Shown in pieces: positions 44,236-52,802 of a stretch of DNA of 64,000 bases. The translations under genes were made by a program, and so were the position numbers. Source of the DNA: Paraburkholderia polaris (GTDB lineage: Bacteria; Pseudomonadota; Gammaproteobacteria; Burkholderiales; Burkholderiaceae); assembly GCF_012927345.1 (NCBI RefSeq), contig NZ_JABBGJ010000033.1:1-64000 (forward strand). Direction: 5' to 3'. Position 1 is the stretch's first letter; each line of letters opens with the position of its first letter. The notes below the pieces were generated by a model. That model was not told the DNA's origin. It was given only the letters and a program-made list of their open reading frames with translations, and made no database searches.

Positions 44236-44590
44236 TTAGCTTGCGCCGCCCGAATCGGCGGCGGTGAATACCTTGAGTTGCCAGCGAAACCGCACGGCCA
44301 GCACGACGATCGCCGGGCGCACTTCCAGCGTCGCGGCGGCATCGCAACCGATGACCGTGAACGACGCCGTCGACCGTGACGAACAGCCATTGCCAGTTGC
44401 GCAGCCATTTGGCGCCGGTCGCGGCAATCGGCGCTGCCCTGATTGTAATCAGAACGTAATCTGGATGCGAGATCCATGCAAGGGGAGAGTGGCTAGGCAA
44501 CACGTCGCGCACGGTGCCGCCGCCGAGCGCGGTGACGGTGCGGACGAGGCACAGGCCGAAGCGGTCCAAAGTGAGCGAGCATTCGCGCTC
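44236..44590 (-). pseudogene. TRIC/YicG-type cation channel (UPF0126) remnant
   Basis: One frame gives LDRFGLCLVRTVTALGGGTVRDVLPSHSPLAW and then WLRNWQWLFVTVDGV. The other frame continues FTVIGCDAAATLEVRPAIVV and ends VRFRWQLKVFTAADS. Together these are the N-terminal repeat (with the GGGxxRD motif), the middle and the C-terminal end of a bacterial TRIC channel, but the second repeat is missing and at least one frameshift separates the parts. The first transmembrane segment is also not recognisable. It is clearly non-functional. Confidence 0.65.
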
Positions 44591-44744
44591 CCATCAGGTG
44601 GGAGAGAAAAATCGCGGCTGTCGGCCAATTGCGCTGTGAATGCGAGCAGTCGTCCGTAACTCGCGCTCATGACGTTTTAGGTGCAGGAGGGGGAGCACCT
44701 TCTCGTTGTCAATGCCGGTGATCACCACCGACGTCGGCACGGGA

Positions 44745-46091
44745 TCATTTGCCCGTTGGCCCGACTTGCGCCGACTTGACGGCGCCAAGCGGCGCGACTC
44801 GCCACACAGCGTTACCCACGTCGTCCGCCACGAGCAGGGCGCCATGCGCATCCAGCGTGACGCCAACTGGCCGCCCCACTGCGTGGCCGTCCGGCGTTAA
44901 GAAGCCGCTCAGAAAGTCCTCAGGGGCGCCGGCAGGCTTGCCGTCGGCGAATGGCACGAACACCACCTTGTAGCCGGTGCGCGGCTTGCGGTTCCATGAG
45001 CCGTGCTGGCCGACAAATGCGCCGCCCCGGTAATGCGGTGGGAACAGTGTCTGGTCGTAAAAGACAAGGCCGAGCGACGCCGTGTGATTGCCGAGGGCAT
45101 AGTCTGGTGCAATGGCAGTGGCAACCAGATCGGGACGTTGGGGCTTGACTCGCGTGTCGATGTGCTGGCCGTAGTAGCTATAAGGAAATCCATAGAACGC
45201 CCCATCTTTTACCGCGGTCATGTAATCGGGTACGAGGTTGTTGCCGAGATCGTCCCGCTCGTTGACCGTGGTCCACAACGCGCCGCTCTCCGGTTGCCAG
45301 GAGAGGCCATTGGCATTGCGCAATCCTGTCGCATAGGGACGCAAGCGGCCGGTGTCCACGTCAAATTCAAGGATCCGCGCGCGGTCCTGTTCGGTATCGA
45401 CGCCATTTTCCCCGGCGTTGCTATTCGATCCCACCGTGACGTAAAGATGTTTGCCTGAGTGATCCGCAAGGATATTTTTTGTCCAGTGATGATTGATCGG
45501 GCCGGCTGGCAAATCGGCGACCTTCGTTCCAGGGAGGGTGATCTGCGTGGCGCCCGTCACGTAGTCAAAGCGCAGCAGGGCATCTGTATCGGCAACGTAG
45601 AGTTGATTGCCAATCAGCGTCATGCCGAACGGCGAGTGCAGGTCGCGGAGAAATACGGTTTGCATCTGAGCGACGCCGCTGCCGTTCGCGTCGCGCAACA
45701 GCACGATGCGATCGGGACTCGGCACACCCGCGCCTGCGCGCTTCATGACTTGCCGTCTGATCCAGCCGAATATGCCACTCCCTTCGTCGTGCTCTTTGGG
45801 TGCATCGCTTTCCGCCACCAGTACGTCGCCGTTGGGCAACGTATAGAGCCAGCGCGGGTGCGCCAGGCCGCCGGCGAACTCGGTGACCAAAAAACCATTT
45901 GGAGCGGTGGGCATGAAGCCGGCGGGGCGCGCCTGAACCGGCGCGATATTGACCGTGGGAATCAATGTCGATTCTGCAGCCGGTATGGCAGGCGAAGCGC
46001 CGAAACCGGTATCGCTCGAACTTGATGGTCCGATCGCGCAGGCGGCGAGAGGCAAAACCGATAAAGCAGCCAGATGTTTGAGCAGGCGCAT
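44745..46091 (-). CDS. PQQ-type sorbosone/glucose dehydrogenase-like lipoprotein
   Basis: The 448-residue protein has a lipobox LPLAAC at about 14-19 and a six-bladed propeller of the soluble aldose/sorbosone dehydrogenase family. Family-like segments are FAGGLAHPRWLYTLPNGDVLVAESD, DLHSPFGMTLIGNQLYVADTDALLRF, NHHWTKNILADHSGKHLYVTVGSNSNAGENG, ARGLRNANGLSWQP-like ATGLRNANGLSWQPESG, ERDDLG and HGSWNRKPRTGYKVVFVPF. It would oxidise sugars or related compounds in the periplasm using PQQ. The ATG at 46091 gives the lipoprotein signal; the long upstream extension is not coding. Confidence 0.85.
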   Translation of the reverse strand: MRLLKHLAALSVLPLAACAIGPSSSSDTGFGASPAIPAAESTLIPTVNIAPVQARPAGFMPTAPNGFLVTEFAGGLAHPRWLYTLPNGDVLVAESDAPKEHDEGSGIFGWIRRQVMKRAGAGVPSPDRIVLLRDANGSGVAQMQTVFLRDLHSPFGMTLIGNQLYVADTDALLRFDYVTGATQITLPGTKVADLPAGPINHHWTKNILADHSGKHLYVTVGSNSNAGENGVDTEQDRARILEFDVDTGRLRPYATGLRNANGLSWQPESGALWTTVNERDDLGNNLVPDYMTAVKDGAFYGFPYSYYGQHIDTRVKPQRPDLVATAIAPDYALGNHTASLGLVFYDQTLFPPHYRGGAFVGQHGSWNRKPRTGYKVVFVPFADGKPAGAPEDFLSGFLTPDGHAVGRPVGVTLDAHGALLVADDVGNAVWRVAPLGAVKSAQVGPTGK

Positions 46092-46354
46092 GGTCGAGCG
46101 ATGAGGATTATTGGGTTGTGATTGATCGGGCAGCAAGAAACCGGCCTGCAAAGAATGCTCGCCGACGGGCCCCTCCTTGTAAAAGCAGCATGCCGGGTAC
46201 AGCGCTTGCTGCGAGCTAACATTATTACGAGCTTTGGTGATGCCATAGGGAGCCGTGGCACCCCAAGGGCGTGCGCGCCGAATACGACGCGGATCGCCCA
46301 GCGGCGGAAGAAGTGGAATCACTAACAGGAAGCAGTCATCGCGAAGAGGACATC

Positions 46355-46600
46355 ATGGGACACATGGCAGGCCACGCTGACGAGCGCGGCAAGGAAGGTG
46401 AAAAGGACATGCGCGCAGGCGGCGGTCGCGGCACGAGGCCGGCTGACGCACAAAGGGAGGCCGGCACGAACCCGCTATCAGATACCGTGCAAAGCGCGCG
46501 GGATGCGCAGGAGAAGGCCAAACATAGCCGCTCCGAAAACGCGCTGCAGTCTGCGCAGGACAAGAATCCCGTGCCGCCGGGCGCGGTTCGCAAACCATAG
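46355..46600 (+). CDS. Small hydrophilic protein, unknown
   Basis: The 81-residue, Glu/Lys/Gln/Arg-rich protein is without a hydrophobic segment. It starts behind GAAGAGGA and contains DTVQSARDAQEKAKHSRSENALQSAQDKN. It looks intrinsically disordered, like stress- or desiccation-related small proteins of soil bacteria. It is divergent from the sorbosone-type gene. Confidence 0.55.
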   Translation: MGHMAGHADERGKEGEKDMRAGGGRGTRPADAQREAGTNPLSDTVQSARDAQEKAKHSRSENALQSAQDKNPVPPGAVRKP

Positions 46601-46710
46601 TTGCGCGCTGGCCGCGGCCAGCGCAGCAGTGCCCGTCGGCTCGGCGCGGATGTCTGGGTAAGACGCGGCGTCATTGCCGAGTTGTTCATCTGCATTGCAC
46701 CATCGCCGAC

Positions 46711-46762
46711 TGAACTGCACCCCAAAAGTTGGACACCGATCCAACCTCTGGGGTGCGGTTCA
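46711..46762. repeat. Abutting inverted repeats resembling IS3-family ends
   Basis: A 52-base near-palindrome starts TGAACTGCACCCC and ends GGGGTGCGGTTCA, with a six-base centre and about 22-base arms carrying two or three mismatches. TGAACTGCACCCC-type termini are typical of some Burkholderia IS3-like elements, from memory. No transposase lies between the ends, so this is a scar, a minimal MITE-like unit or an unrelated hairpin upstream of the oxidase operon. Confidence 0.55.
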
Positions 46763-46854
46763 TTGTGCGGCCCATTTTTTGCTACTTGCCACACGCAGGA
46801 CGTTCTCCGTTCGAGGCGTCTGCCGCGAAACCTGGACTCACGGAGACGGGACAG

Positions 46855-47916
46855 ATGCGGATACGGCGGCGGTTCACGATGGCACGGTGCGGCTGCCCTG
46901 CAATGCGCATGTGGGCCGCACCGGCATGGCTTGCCGCGACGCCGGCCGCCGCGCAACCGGCGCCGGGCATCGCACCTCTCAACTACTTCCTGCACTCGGC
47001 CGGTCCCGCCGCGGCGCCCACCATGCACTTGGGCTGGATGCTCACCGCGCTGGCGGTAGCCGTGTCGTCGCTGATAGCGGTGCTGTTGCTCGTCGCCATT
47101 GCGCGCCGCCGGCCGCGTGCCGATCCGGCTGCGCTGCATGCGGATAGCGGCGGGGTTGCGTGGATCTATGTCGGCACGGGTGTGACGTCGGTCGTGCTGT
47201 TCGTGACACTTGCTTATGTGCTGGTGACCCTCGAAACCGTCGCGGCACCTGCCCGGCAGCCGAACCTGACGATTACCGTCACAGCGTACGACTGGTGGTG
47301 GAAAGTGACCTACAGCGACGCGCCCGACGCGGCGCGCAACTTCGTGACGGCCAATGAAATTCATATTCCGGTCGGTGAGCCGGTGAAGATCGAACTGCAG
47401 AGCGCCGATGTGATCCACGCATTCTGGGTGCCGCAACTGGCCGGCAAGACGCAGACGATTCCCGGTCAGATCAACGAGCAATGGATCGAGGCCGACCGGC
47501 CCGGTACTTATCGCGGCCAGTGTTCGCAGTTCTGCGGCGCGCAGCATGCGCACATGGCATTCGAAGTGATCGCGCAAAGCGCCCAGGATTTCGACGCGTG
47601 GCGCCTCGCGCAGGGGCAGACCGCGCAACCGGTGGGCGGCGCTGATGCAGCCGCGGGGCAGCGGCTCTTCGGCGAGCGCTGCGCGGGCTGTCACACGGTG
47701 CGCGGCACCGACGCGCTGGGCGTAGAGGCACCCGATCTGACGCATCTGGACTCGCGCCGCCTGCTGGCCGCCGGGGCGCTCACCAACACGCCCGCGCATC
47801 AACTCGACTGGGTCCAGCACGCGCAACGGATCAAGCCTGACTCGCTGATGCCGTCCATTACGTTGAGCGCAGCGGATGCCGCTGCGCTCTCCGCGTATCT
47901 GTCCACGCTGCACTGA
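46855..47916 (+). CDS. ctaC: Cytochrome c oxidase subunit II with fused cytochrome c domain
   Basis: The 353-residue protein has a signal-like N terminus, two spans (LGWMLTALAVAVSSLIAVLLLV, VAWIYVGTGVTSVVLFVTL), then a periplasmic CuA cupredoxin. The CuA domain has VTAYDWWWKVTY, a CuA His in DVIHAFWVP and the CuA cysteines in CSQFCGAQHAHM. A C-terminal cytochrome c domain follows, with heme motif CAGCH and a Met ligand in DSLMPS. It passes electrons from cytochrome c to subunit I. The ATG at 46855 follows GGAGACGGG. It is the first gene of the oxidase operon; the fused heme domain is the caa3/CoxM arrangement. Confidence 0.92.
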   Translation: MRIRRRFTMARCGCPAMRMWAAPAWLAATPAAAQPAPGIAPLNYFLHSAGPAAAPTMHLGWMLTALAVAVSSLIAVLLLVAIARRRPRADPAALHADSGGVAWIYVGTGVTSVVLFVTLAYVLVTLETVAAPARQPNLTITVTAYDWWWKVTYSDAPDAARNFVTANEIHIPVGEPVKIELQSADVIHAFWVPQLAGKTQTIPGQINEQWIEADRPGTYRGQCSQFCGAQHAHMAFEVIAQSAQDFDAWRLAQGQTAQPVGGADAAAGQRLFGERCAGCHTVRGTDALGVEAPDLTHLDSRRLLAAGALTNTPAHQLDWVQHAQRIKPDSLMPSITLSAADAAALSAYLSTLH

Positions 47917-47932
47917 CGAAGGAGCCCAGCCG

Positions 47933-49951
47933 ATGGCCGATACCACAGTGTCTCCAGCGCAACCCGAGGGATTGAGGTTGACGCGCACGCTGCGCATCGG
48001 CCGCATCGAACCGGGCAGCGTTGAGGAAGCGCGCCTGCGGGAACTGTGGGAAGCGCGGCCGGGCTGGCGCGGCTGGCTCTCCACAGTCGACCACAAGACC
48101 ATCGGCCTGCGCTATCTGGTGACGGCCTTTGTGTTCCTGTTGGCAGGTGGCATCGAAGCGCTGCTGATGCGCGTGCAACTGGCGCGCCCCAACGCGACGC
48201 TGCTGACGCCTGAACAGTACAACCAGCTCTTCACGATGCACGGCGTGACGATGATTTTCCTGTACGCACTGCCCGTGCTATCCGGCTTTTCGAACTATCT
48301 GTGGCCACTGATTCTCGGCGCGCGCGATATGGCGTTTCCGCGTCTCAATGCGTTTTCCTACTGGGTGTTCGTGTTCGCGGGCCTGTTTCTCTATGCGAGC
48401 TTTCCGCTTGGTGAAGCACCGAATGCGGGCTGGTTCAACTATGCGCCGCTGTCCGGGCTGGAGTATGACACCGGACCCAACATTGACGTGTACGCGCTCG
48501 GCATGGTGCTGCTCGGCATTTCGACCACGGTCGGCTCGATCAACTTTGTCGTCACGCTGCTGCGGATGCGCGCGCCGGGCATGTCGCTCGACCGTATGCC
48601 GGTGCTGGTGTGGGGTACGTTGACCGCATCATGCGCCAACCTGCTCGCGGTGCCGTCCGTGAGCCTGGCGTTTTTTATGCTGTGGCTGGACCGGCGCGTG
48701 GGCACCCATTTCTTCGACGTGCTCAACGGCGGGCGGCCGTTGCTCTGGCAGCATCTGTTCTGGATTTTTGCGCACCCATGGGTCTACGCGGTCGTGCTGC
48801 CGGCGATGGGGATCGTTTCGGATGCCTTACCGGTGTTCTGCCGCCGACCGCTGGTCGGCTACGGGCCGGTGGCGCTCTCGACGGTGGCGACCATGCTGGT
48901 GGGATTTGTCGTGTGGATCCATCATATGTTTGCAACCGGTATCCCGGCGCTCGCACTGTCGTTTTTCGGCGCGGCCAGCATGGTGATCTCGGTGCCTAGC
49001 GCGGTGGCAACGTTCGCGTGGATTGCGACGATCTGGACGGGCAGGCCGGTTATGCGCGTACCGTTCCTGTTCTTCGCCGGCTTTGTGTTCCTGTTCGTAG
49101 TGGGCGGCGTGTCGGGCGTGATGACAGCCGCCGTGCCGTTCGACTGGCAACTGACCGATACCTATTTCGTCGTCGCGCATCTGCACTATGTGCTGCTCGG
49201 CATCAACGTGTTTCCGGTGATCGGCGGCATCTACTTCTGGTTTCCGAAATTCACCGGCCGGATGATGAGCGAGCGGCTTGGCAAAATCGGTTTCTGGGTG
49301 ATGTTTATCGGCTTTAACGTCGCGTTCTTCCCGATGCATATCGCCGGGCTGCTTGGCATGCCGAGGCGCATCTACACGTATCCGGCCGACATGGGCTGGA
49401 ACACGGTGAATCTGGTGACTTCGCTCGGATCGTTCGTGTTCGTGTTCGCGTTCGGCGTGCTGATATTCCTTGTCGATCTGCTCTATAGCGTCAGACGCGG
49501 CGCCATCGCTGGCGATAACCCGTGGGATGCGCCGACGCTCGAATGGTCGGTATCGTCGCCGCCGCCGCCGTATAACTTCGCGGTGCTGCCTTTCGTCGCG
49601 AGCCGTCATCCGCTGTGGGAAGGCAGGCTGGGAGAGGAGACAGCCGGCGAGGCGCCGCGTCGCCGCTCGAGGCTCGACGAGGGCTTCCTGCTGGGCGAAG
49701 GCCGCGAGGCGCTCGGCACTACGGCGCTCGAAGGCCAGCCGGATGTGATCCTGAAGATGCCCGGCGATTCGTACGCGCCGTTCTGGCTCGGCCTGTTCGC
49801 GATGCTCGTCTTCGCCGGGCTCGTATTGCGCGCCGAACTCTTTACGGCGGCGATGCTGCTCGCTTGCGCAATCACTATCGTGGTGTGGCTGTGGCCCGAA
49901 CGCGCGCTGCTCCAGCGCGAGCCGCAAACCGTGAGCGAGACGGGAGACTGA
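47933..49951 (+). CDS. ctaD: Heme-copper oxidase subunit I, atypical proton-channel residues
   Basis: The 672-residue protein has 12 core spans and an extra C-terminal membrane segment pair (FWLGLFAMLVFAGLVLRAELF...). Heme a ligand His103 (MHGVTMIF), CuB ligands His281, His330 and His331 (HPWVY, WIHHMF), Tyr285 and the hemes' His416/His418 (VAHLHYV) are present, so it should bind hemes and CuB. The D-channel Glu of HPEVY is Trp283 here. The K-channel Lys of VPTGIK is Ala359 (VPSAVAT). The D-channel entrance Asp (ARDMAFPR) remains. It is the core of an alternative oxidase; GAAGGAG precedes the start. Confidence 0.93.
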   Translation: MADTTVSPAQPEGLRLTRTLRIGRIEPGSVEEARLRELWEARPGWRGWLSTVDHKTIGLRYLVTAFVFLLAGGIEALLMRVQLARPNATLLTPEQYNQLFTMHGVTMIFLYALPVLSGFSNYLWPLILGARDMAFPRLNAFSYWVFVFAGLFLYASFPLGEAPNAGWFNYAPLSGLEYDTGPNIDVYALGMVLLGISTTVGSINFVVTLLRMRAPGMSLDRMPVLVWGTLTASCANLLAVPSVSLAFFMLWLDRRVGTHFFDVLNGGRPLLWQHLFWIFAHPWVYAVVLPAMGIVSDALPVFCRRPLVGYGPVALSTVATMLVGFVVWIHHMFATGIPALALSFFGAASMVISVPSAVATFAWIATIWTGRPVMRVPFLFFAGFVFLFVVGGVSGVMTAAVPFDWQLTDTYFVVAHLHYVLLGINVFPVIGGIYFWFPKFTGRMMSERLGKIGFWVMFIGFNVAFFPMHIAGLLGMPRRIYTYPADMGWNTVNLVTSLGSFVFVFAFGVLIFLVDLLYSVRRGAIAGDNPWDAPTLEWSVSSPPPPYNFAVLPFVASRHPLWEGRLGEETAGEAPRRRSRLDEGFLLGEGREALGTTALEGQPDVILKMPGDSYAPFWLGLFAMLVFAGLVLRAELFTAAMLLACAITIVVWLWPERALLQREPQTVSETGD

Positions 49952-49953
49952 CG

Positions 49954-50568
49954 ATGGGCGAGGTCACCGCACGTCATGAGTACACGTTGCCGGTCGGCAG
50001 CGCCGGTGAGCGCTCCGGCGGATGGTGGGGCTGCCTCACGCTGATCGTCACCGAAGGGTCGCTGTTCGGCTATCTGATTTTTTCGTATCTGTACCTTGCG
50101 GCGCAAACCGGTCAGCAATGGCCGCCAGAGGGGCTGCCCAAGCTCGGCCTCGGCATTCTGAACACCGGCGTCCTGTTGTCGAGCAGCGGCTTCGTCTGGT
50201 TCTGCGAACGCTGCGTGCGGCGCAGACGGCTGCGCTGGGGTGTCGCATCGATGAGCGTGGCGATCGCGCTCGGCATCCTGTTCGTCGGCATCCAGTTTCG
50301 CGAGTGGCTTAACCATCCGTATGGACTGACTGCGCATCTGTACAGCTCGCTCTACTTTACGATCACCGGCTTTCATATGGTGCACGTCGCGGTGGGCATC
50401 GTCGTGCTGTTGCTGCTGTTGTTCTGGACGGCGTTTGGCTATTTCGACGAGCAGCGTTGCGTTGCGCTGACGATCGGCGGCCTGTACTGGCACTTCGTCG
50501 ACGTGGTGTGGCTGTTTATCTTCACCACGTTGTATCTGACGCCATATCTGTTTCGGGAAGGGTCATGA
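49954..50568 (+). CDS. ctaE: Heme-copper oxidase subunit III
   Basis: The 204-residue protein has five spans of the short subunit III type. Conserved segments are FGYLIFSYLYLA, GFHMVHVAVGIVVLLLLL and the C-terminal YWHFVDVVWLFIFTTLYL, which holds the family His/Glu-type pattern WHFVDVVW. It begins two bases after the subunit I stop and overlaps the next gene by four. It stabilises subunit I and its proton uptake. Confidence 0.92.
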   Translation: MGEVTARHEYTLPVGSAGERSGGWWGCLTLIVTEGSLFGYLIFSYLYLAAQTGQQWPPEGLPKLGLGILNTGVLLSSSGFVWFCERCVRRRRLRWGVASMSVAIALGILFVGIQFREWLNHPYGLTAHLYSSLYFTITGFHMVHVAVGIVVLLLLLFWTAFGYFDEQRCVALTIGGLYWHFVDVVWLFIFTTLYLTPYLFREGS

Positions 50569-51023
50569 GTCCCGCCAGAACCGACCAACCAGCAACGCAG
50601 TCCTCGACGCCTGCTGTTACGCTGCGCCTGCCGGGCTCGCACGCGCTGATCGGCATGCTCGCTGCTCCGTTCGCATGGGTTGCGCAGATGGGCATCACCG
50701 AGACTTTGGCCGCCCAGAGCTGCTTTCCCCACAATCGTCCGCTTACGGCGCCGACGTGGCCGTGGCTGGATGCCGCCATTCTCGCGGTCAATTTCGCCTG
50801 TCTCGTGCTGGGTTGTTGGGGCGCCTTCGTTGCATGGCGCAACGTTCGATTCGTCAGAAGGAATCATTCTGGAATGCCAGGCATGCCTGGCAATGCGAGC
50901 GGCGAACCCGCTCTGCTGGACGGTTTTCTCGCGCGAGTGGGGGCGATGTCCAGCACCCTGTTCGTGTTCGCGCTGATCGCCACCGATACCGCGGTGCTGA
51001 TCGTCTCACCTTGCCGGTGGTGA
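50565..51023 (+). CDS. Oxidase-operon membrane protein, unknown
   Basis: The 152-residue protein is coupled by an ATGA overlap to subunit III. Three hydrophobic segments are visible (HALIGMLAAPFAWVAQMGITETLAA, LDAAILAVNFACLVLGCWGAFVAW, VGAMSSTLFVFALIATDTAVLIV). Its position matches the fourth gene (CoxP-like) in Bradyrhizobium coxMNOP-type alternative oxidase operons, though I cannot confirm homology. It is probably an accessory or assembly subunit. Confidence 0.7.
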   Translation: MSPARTDQPATQSSTPAVTLRLPGSHALIGMLAAPFAWVAQMGITETLAAQSCFPHNRPLTAPTWPWLDAAILAVNFACLVLGCWGAFVAWRNVRFVRRNHSGMPGMPGNASGEPALLDGFLARVGAMSSTLFVFALIATDTAVLIVSPCRW

Positions 51024-51025
51024 AG

Positions 51026-52444
51026 ATGAACGCGCGCCAATCCGCACGCCGAGCCACGCGAGGCCGCTTCCACGGCGGCCTCAGCCGCCAGCGTCTGCAC
51101 GCCGTGCTGGCGGCGGGTTGCGCTGCGGCTTTCGCGGCAATGCTGGCCGGTTCGGCCCCGCTACGCGCGGCCGAACCGGCCGTGCCGTACGTCGGCGCCA
51201 CGCAAGGCGCGACGGATGCGGCACTGATCGCCCGTGGCGCGTATCTAGCCAAAGCCGCCGATTGCGCGGGCTGCCATACGGCAGCGCCCGCCGGCGGCCA
51301 ACCGGGCAAGGAAACGCAGCCTGCTCCCTTCGCCGGCGGCTTGGGCATGGCCTCGCCGTTCGGCACGATCTACTCGTCCAACATCACGCCTGACCCCGAC
51401 AATGGAATCGGCCGCTATACCTACGGCGACTTTGCCCGAGCGCTGCGTGAGGGGATAGCGCCCGGCGGCAAGCGGCTTTATCCGGCGATGCCGTTTCCGT
51501 CGTTCGCGAAGATCAACGACGACGACATGCACGCGCTTTACGCGTACTTCATGCATGGCGTCAAACCGGTCGCACAGCCAGCGCCGTCGACACGTCTGCC
51601 TTTTCCGTTCAGCCAGCGCTGGGCGTTGCTGTTCTGGGACTGGGCGCTGGTGCCGCGCGGGCAATACGTGTCGCAGCCCGGGCGCGACGCGCAGTGGAAT
51701 CGTGGCGCGTACATTGTGCAATCGCTCGGCCATTGCGGCGCGTGCCATACGCCGCGCGGTCCGGCCTATGAGGAGCGCGGTTACGACGGCGATGCGCATC
51801 TTTATCTGACGGGCGGAACCAACGACCACTGGTTTGCGCCGAACCTCACCGGCGACCCGGGCTCGGGTCTCGGACGCGTGCCGGCGCAGGACATCGCAGC
51901 GTTCCTGAGAAGCGGGCACGGCGGGGGGCTCGTCGCGTTCGGCAGCATGGTTCAGGTCGTTGAGGACAGCACGCAGTATCTGAGTGACGACGACCTCGCG
52001 GCCGTCGCCGCGTACCTGAAGAGCTTGCCGCCGCGCGAGCCGGCTGGACTCTACGACATGCGTTCGCGCGCGGCGCAGCAAACCATGCAGGCGTTGCGCA
52101 CCGGCGACGTGGAGCGGCCGGGCGCCGGCATCTTCCAGAGCTATTGCGCGCGTTGTCACCAATCAGATGGGCTCGGCGTCGTGCAAAAATATCCCCGCCT
52201 CGCGGGTAATCCCGCGGTGCTCGCGCCGCAGACCACGTCGCTCGTACGTCTGCTGGTCGAAGGCGGCGCGAGCCCGCACACGGAGAGTGGGCCGCCCTCG
52301 CGCAAGATGCCGTCCTTCGCGGACAAGCTGACGAGCGAGGAAATGGCCCAGGTGTTGACGTTCATCCGCAATACCTGGGGCAACGCGGCGCCGCCCGTCT
52401 CGACGCGCGATGTGACTAGCGCGCGCAGCGCAATTCATAAATAG
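51026..52444 (+). CDS. Tri-heme membrane-associated cytochrome c
   Basis: The 472-residue protein has a Tat/Sec-like signal (RQSARRATRGRFHGG then a hydrophobic run ending PLRAAEP). Three c-type heme motifs are present (CAGCH, CGACH, CARCH), each followed by a domain with a Met ligand region, for example YPAMPFPSF. The layout equals the AdhB/GdhII cytochrome subunit of quinoprotein dehydrogenases. Here it ends the oxidase operon, so it probably feeds electrons to the oxidase from a periplasmic dehydrogenase, or from a partner elsewhere. The dehydrogenase subunit is not in the operon. Confidence 0.88.
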   Translation: MNARQSARRATRGRFHGGLSRQRLHAVLAAGCAAAFAAMLAGSAPLRAAEPAVPYVGATQGATDAALIARGAYLAKAADCAGCHTAAPAGGQPGKETQPAPFAGGLGMASPFGTIYSSNITPDPDNGIGRYTYGDFARALREGIAPGGKRLYPAMPFPSFAKINDDDMHALYAYFMHGVKPVAQPAPSTRLPFPFSQRWALLFWDWALVPRGQYVSQPGRDAQWNRGAYIVQSLGHCGACHTPRGPAYEERGYDGDAHLYLTGGTNDHWFAPNLTGDPGSGLGRVPAQDIAAFLRSGHGGGLVAFGSMVQVVEDSTQYLSDDDLAAVAAYLKSLPPREPAGLYDMRSRAAQQTMQALRTGDVERPGAGIFQSYCARCHQSDGLGVVQKYPRLAGNPAVLAPQTTSLVRLLVEGGASPHTESGPPSRKMPSFADKLTSEEMAQVLTFIRNTWGNAAPPVSTRDVTSARSAIHK

Positions 52445-52494
52445 CGCGGGCGGAGTGGCCATTATCGGAAGCGGCTGGTCCTGATGAAAATGCC

Positions 52495-52514
52495 TTAAGC
52501 CGAATTCGGCTTAA
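52495..52514. other. 20-bp perfect palindrome
   Basis: TTAAGCCGAATTCGGCTTAA lies 50 bases after the tri-heme cytochrome stop. There is no T tract, so it is more likely a protein site or a transcript-end hairpin than an intrinsic terminator. Confidence 0.7.
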
Positions 52515-52634
52515 CCTGGTTGTGGGATTGGGCGTGGTAAGCGTTCGCTGCACGGGGCGGCTTCGCACACACCGGCATAGCCGTAGTCGCAAGACGTAGC
52601 CGGCGCATGCACAGGCGCAAACGCAGGCGGCCGC

Positions 52635-52670
52635 AAAAAAGCCGCGCGGACTTGAAAAATCCGCGCGGCT
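52635..52670 (-). terminator. Intrinsic terminator of the chemoreceptor gene
   Basis: Read on the minus strand, an 11-bp stem AGCCGCGCGGA / TCCGCGCGGCT is followed directly by a run of T. Confidence 0.8.
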
Positions 52671-52714
52671 GGTTCGTTCGATTGATGCGTCGACTCCGAC
52701 GCGGCGTGTTAAAG

Positions 52715-52746
52715 AGGCGCTCTCTGCCTGTAGAGCGCCTTCTTTT
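52715..52746 (+). terminator. Intrinsic terminator of the oxidase operon
   Basis: The stem AGGCGCTCT / AGAGCGCCT with an eight-base loop is followed by TCTTTTT. It is correctly oriented for transcripts from the cytochrome oxidase genes, though about 270 bases after the last stop. Confidence 0.8.
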
Positions 52747-52802
52747 TCTCTGCCTCTCTCTCTTCTGCTAGCGTCCCCGCTGCATGAAGGGAGCCGGCGG
52801 CC

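Larger units (their letters stand above)
52445..52802. other. Intergenic region between oxidase operon and chemoreceptor
   Basis: It holds a 20-bp palindrome and two terminators (listed separately) and no gene. Its 3' part reads as a double terminator for convergent transcription. Confidence 0.6.

Noticed and set aside
44264..44659. A 131-residue plus-strand gene
   Set aside because: It lies antisense to the TRIC pseudogene, has no ribosome site and no family resemblance.
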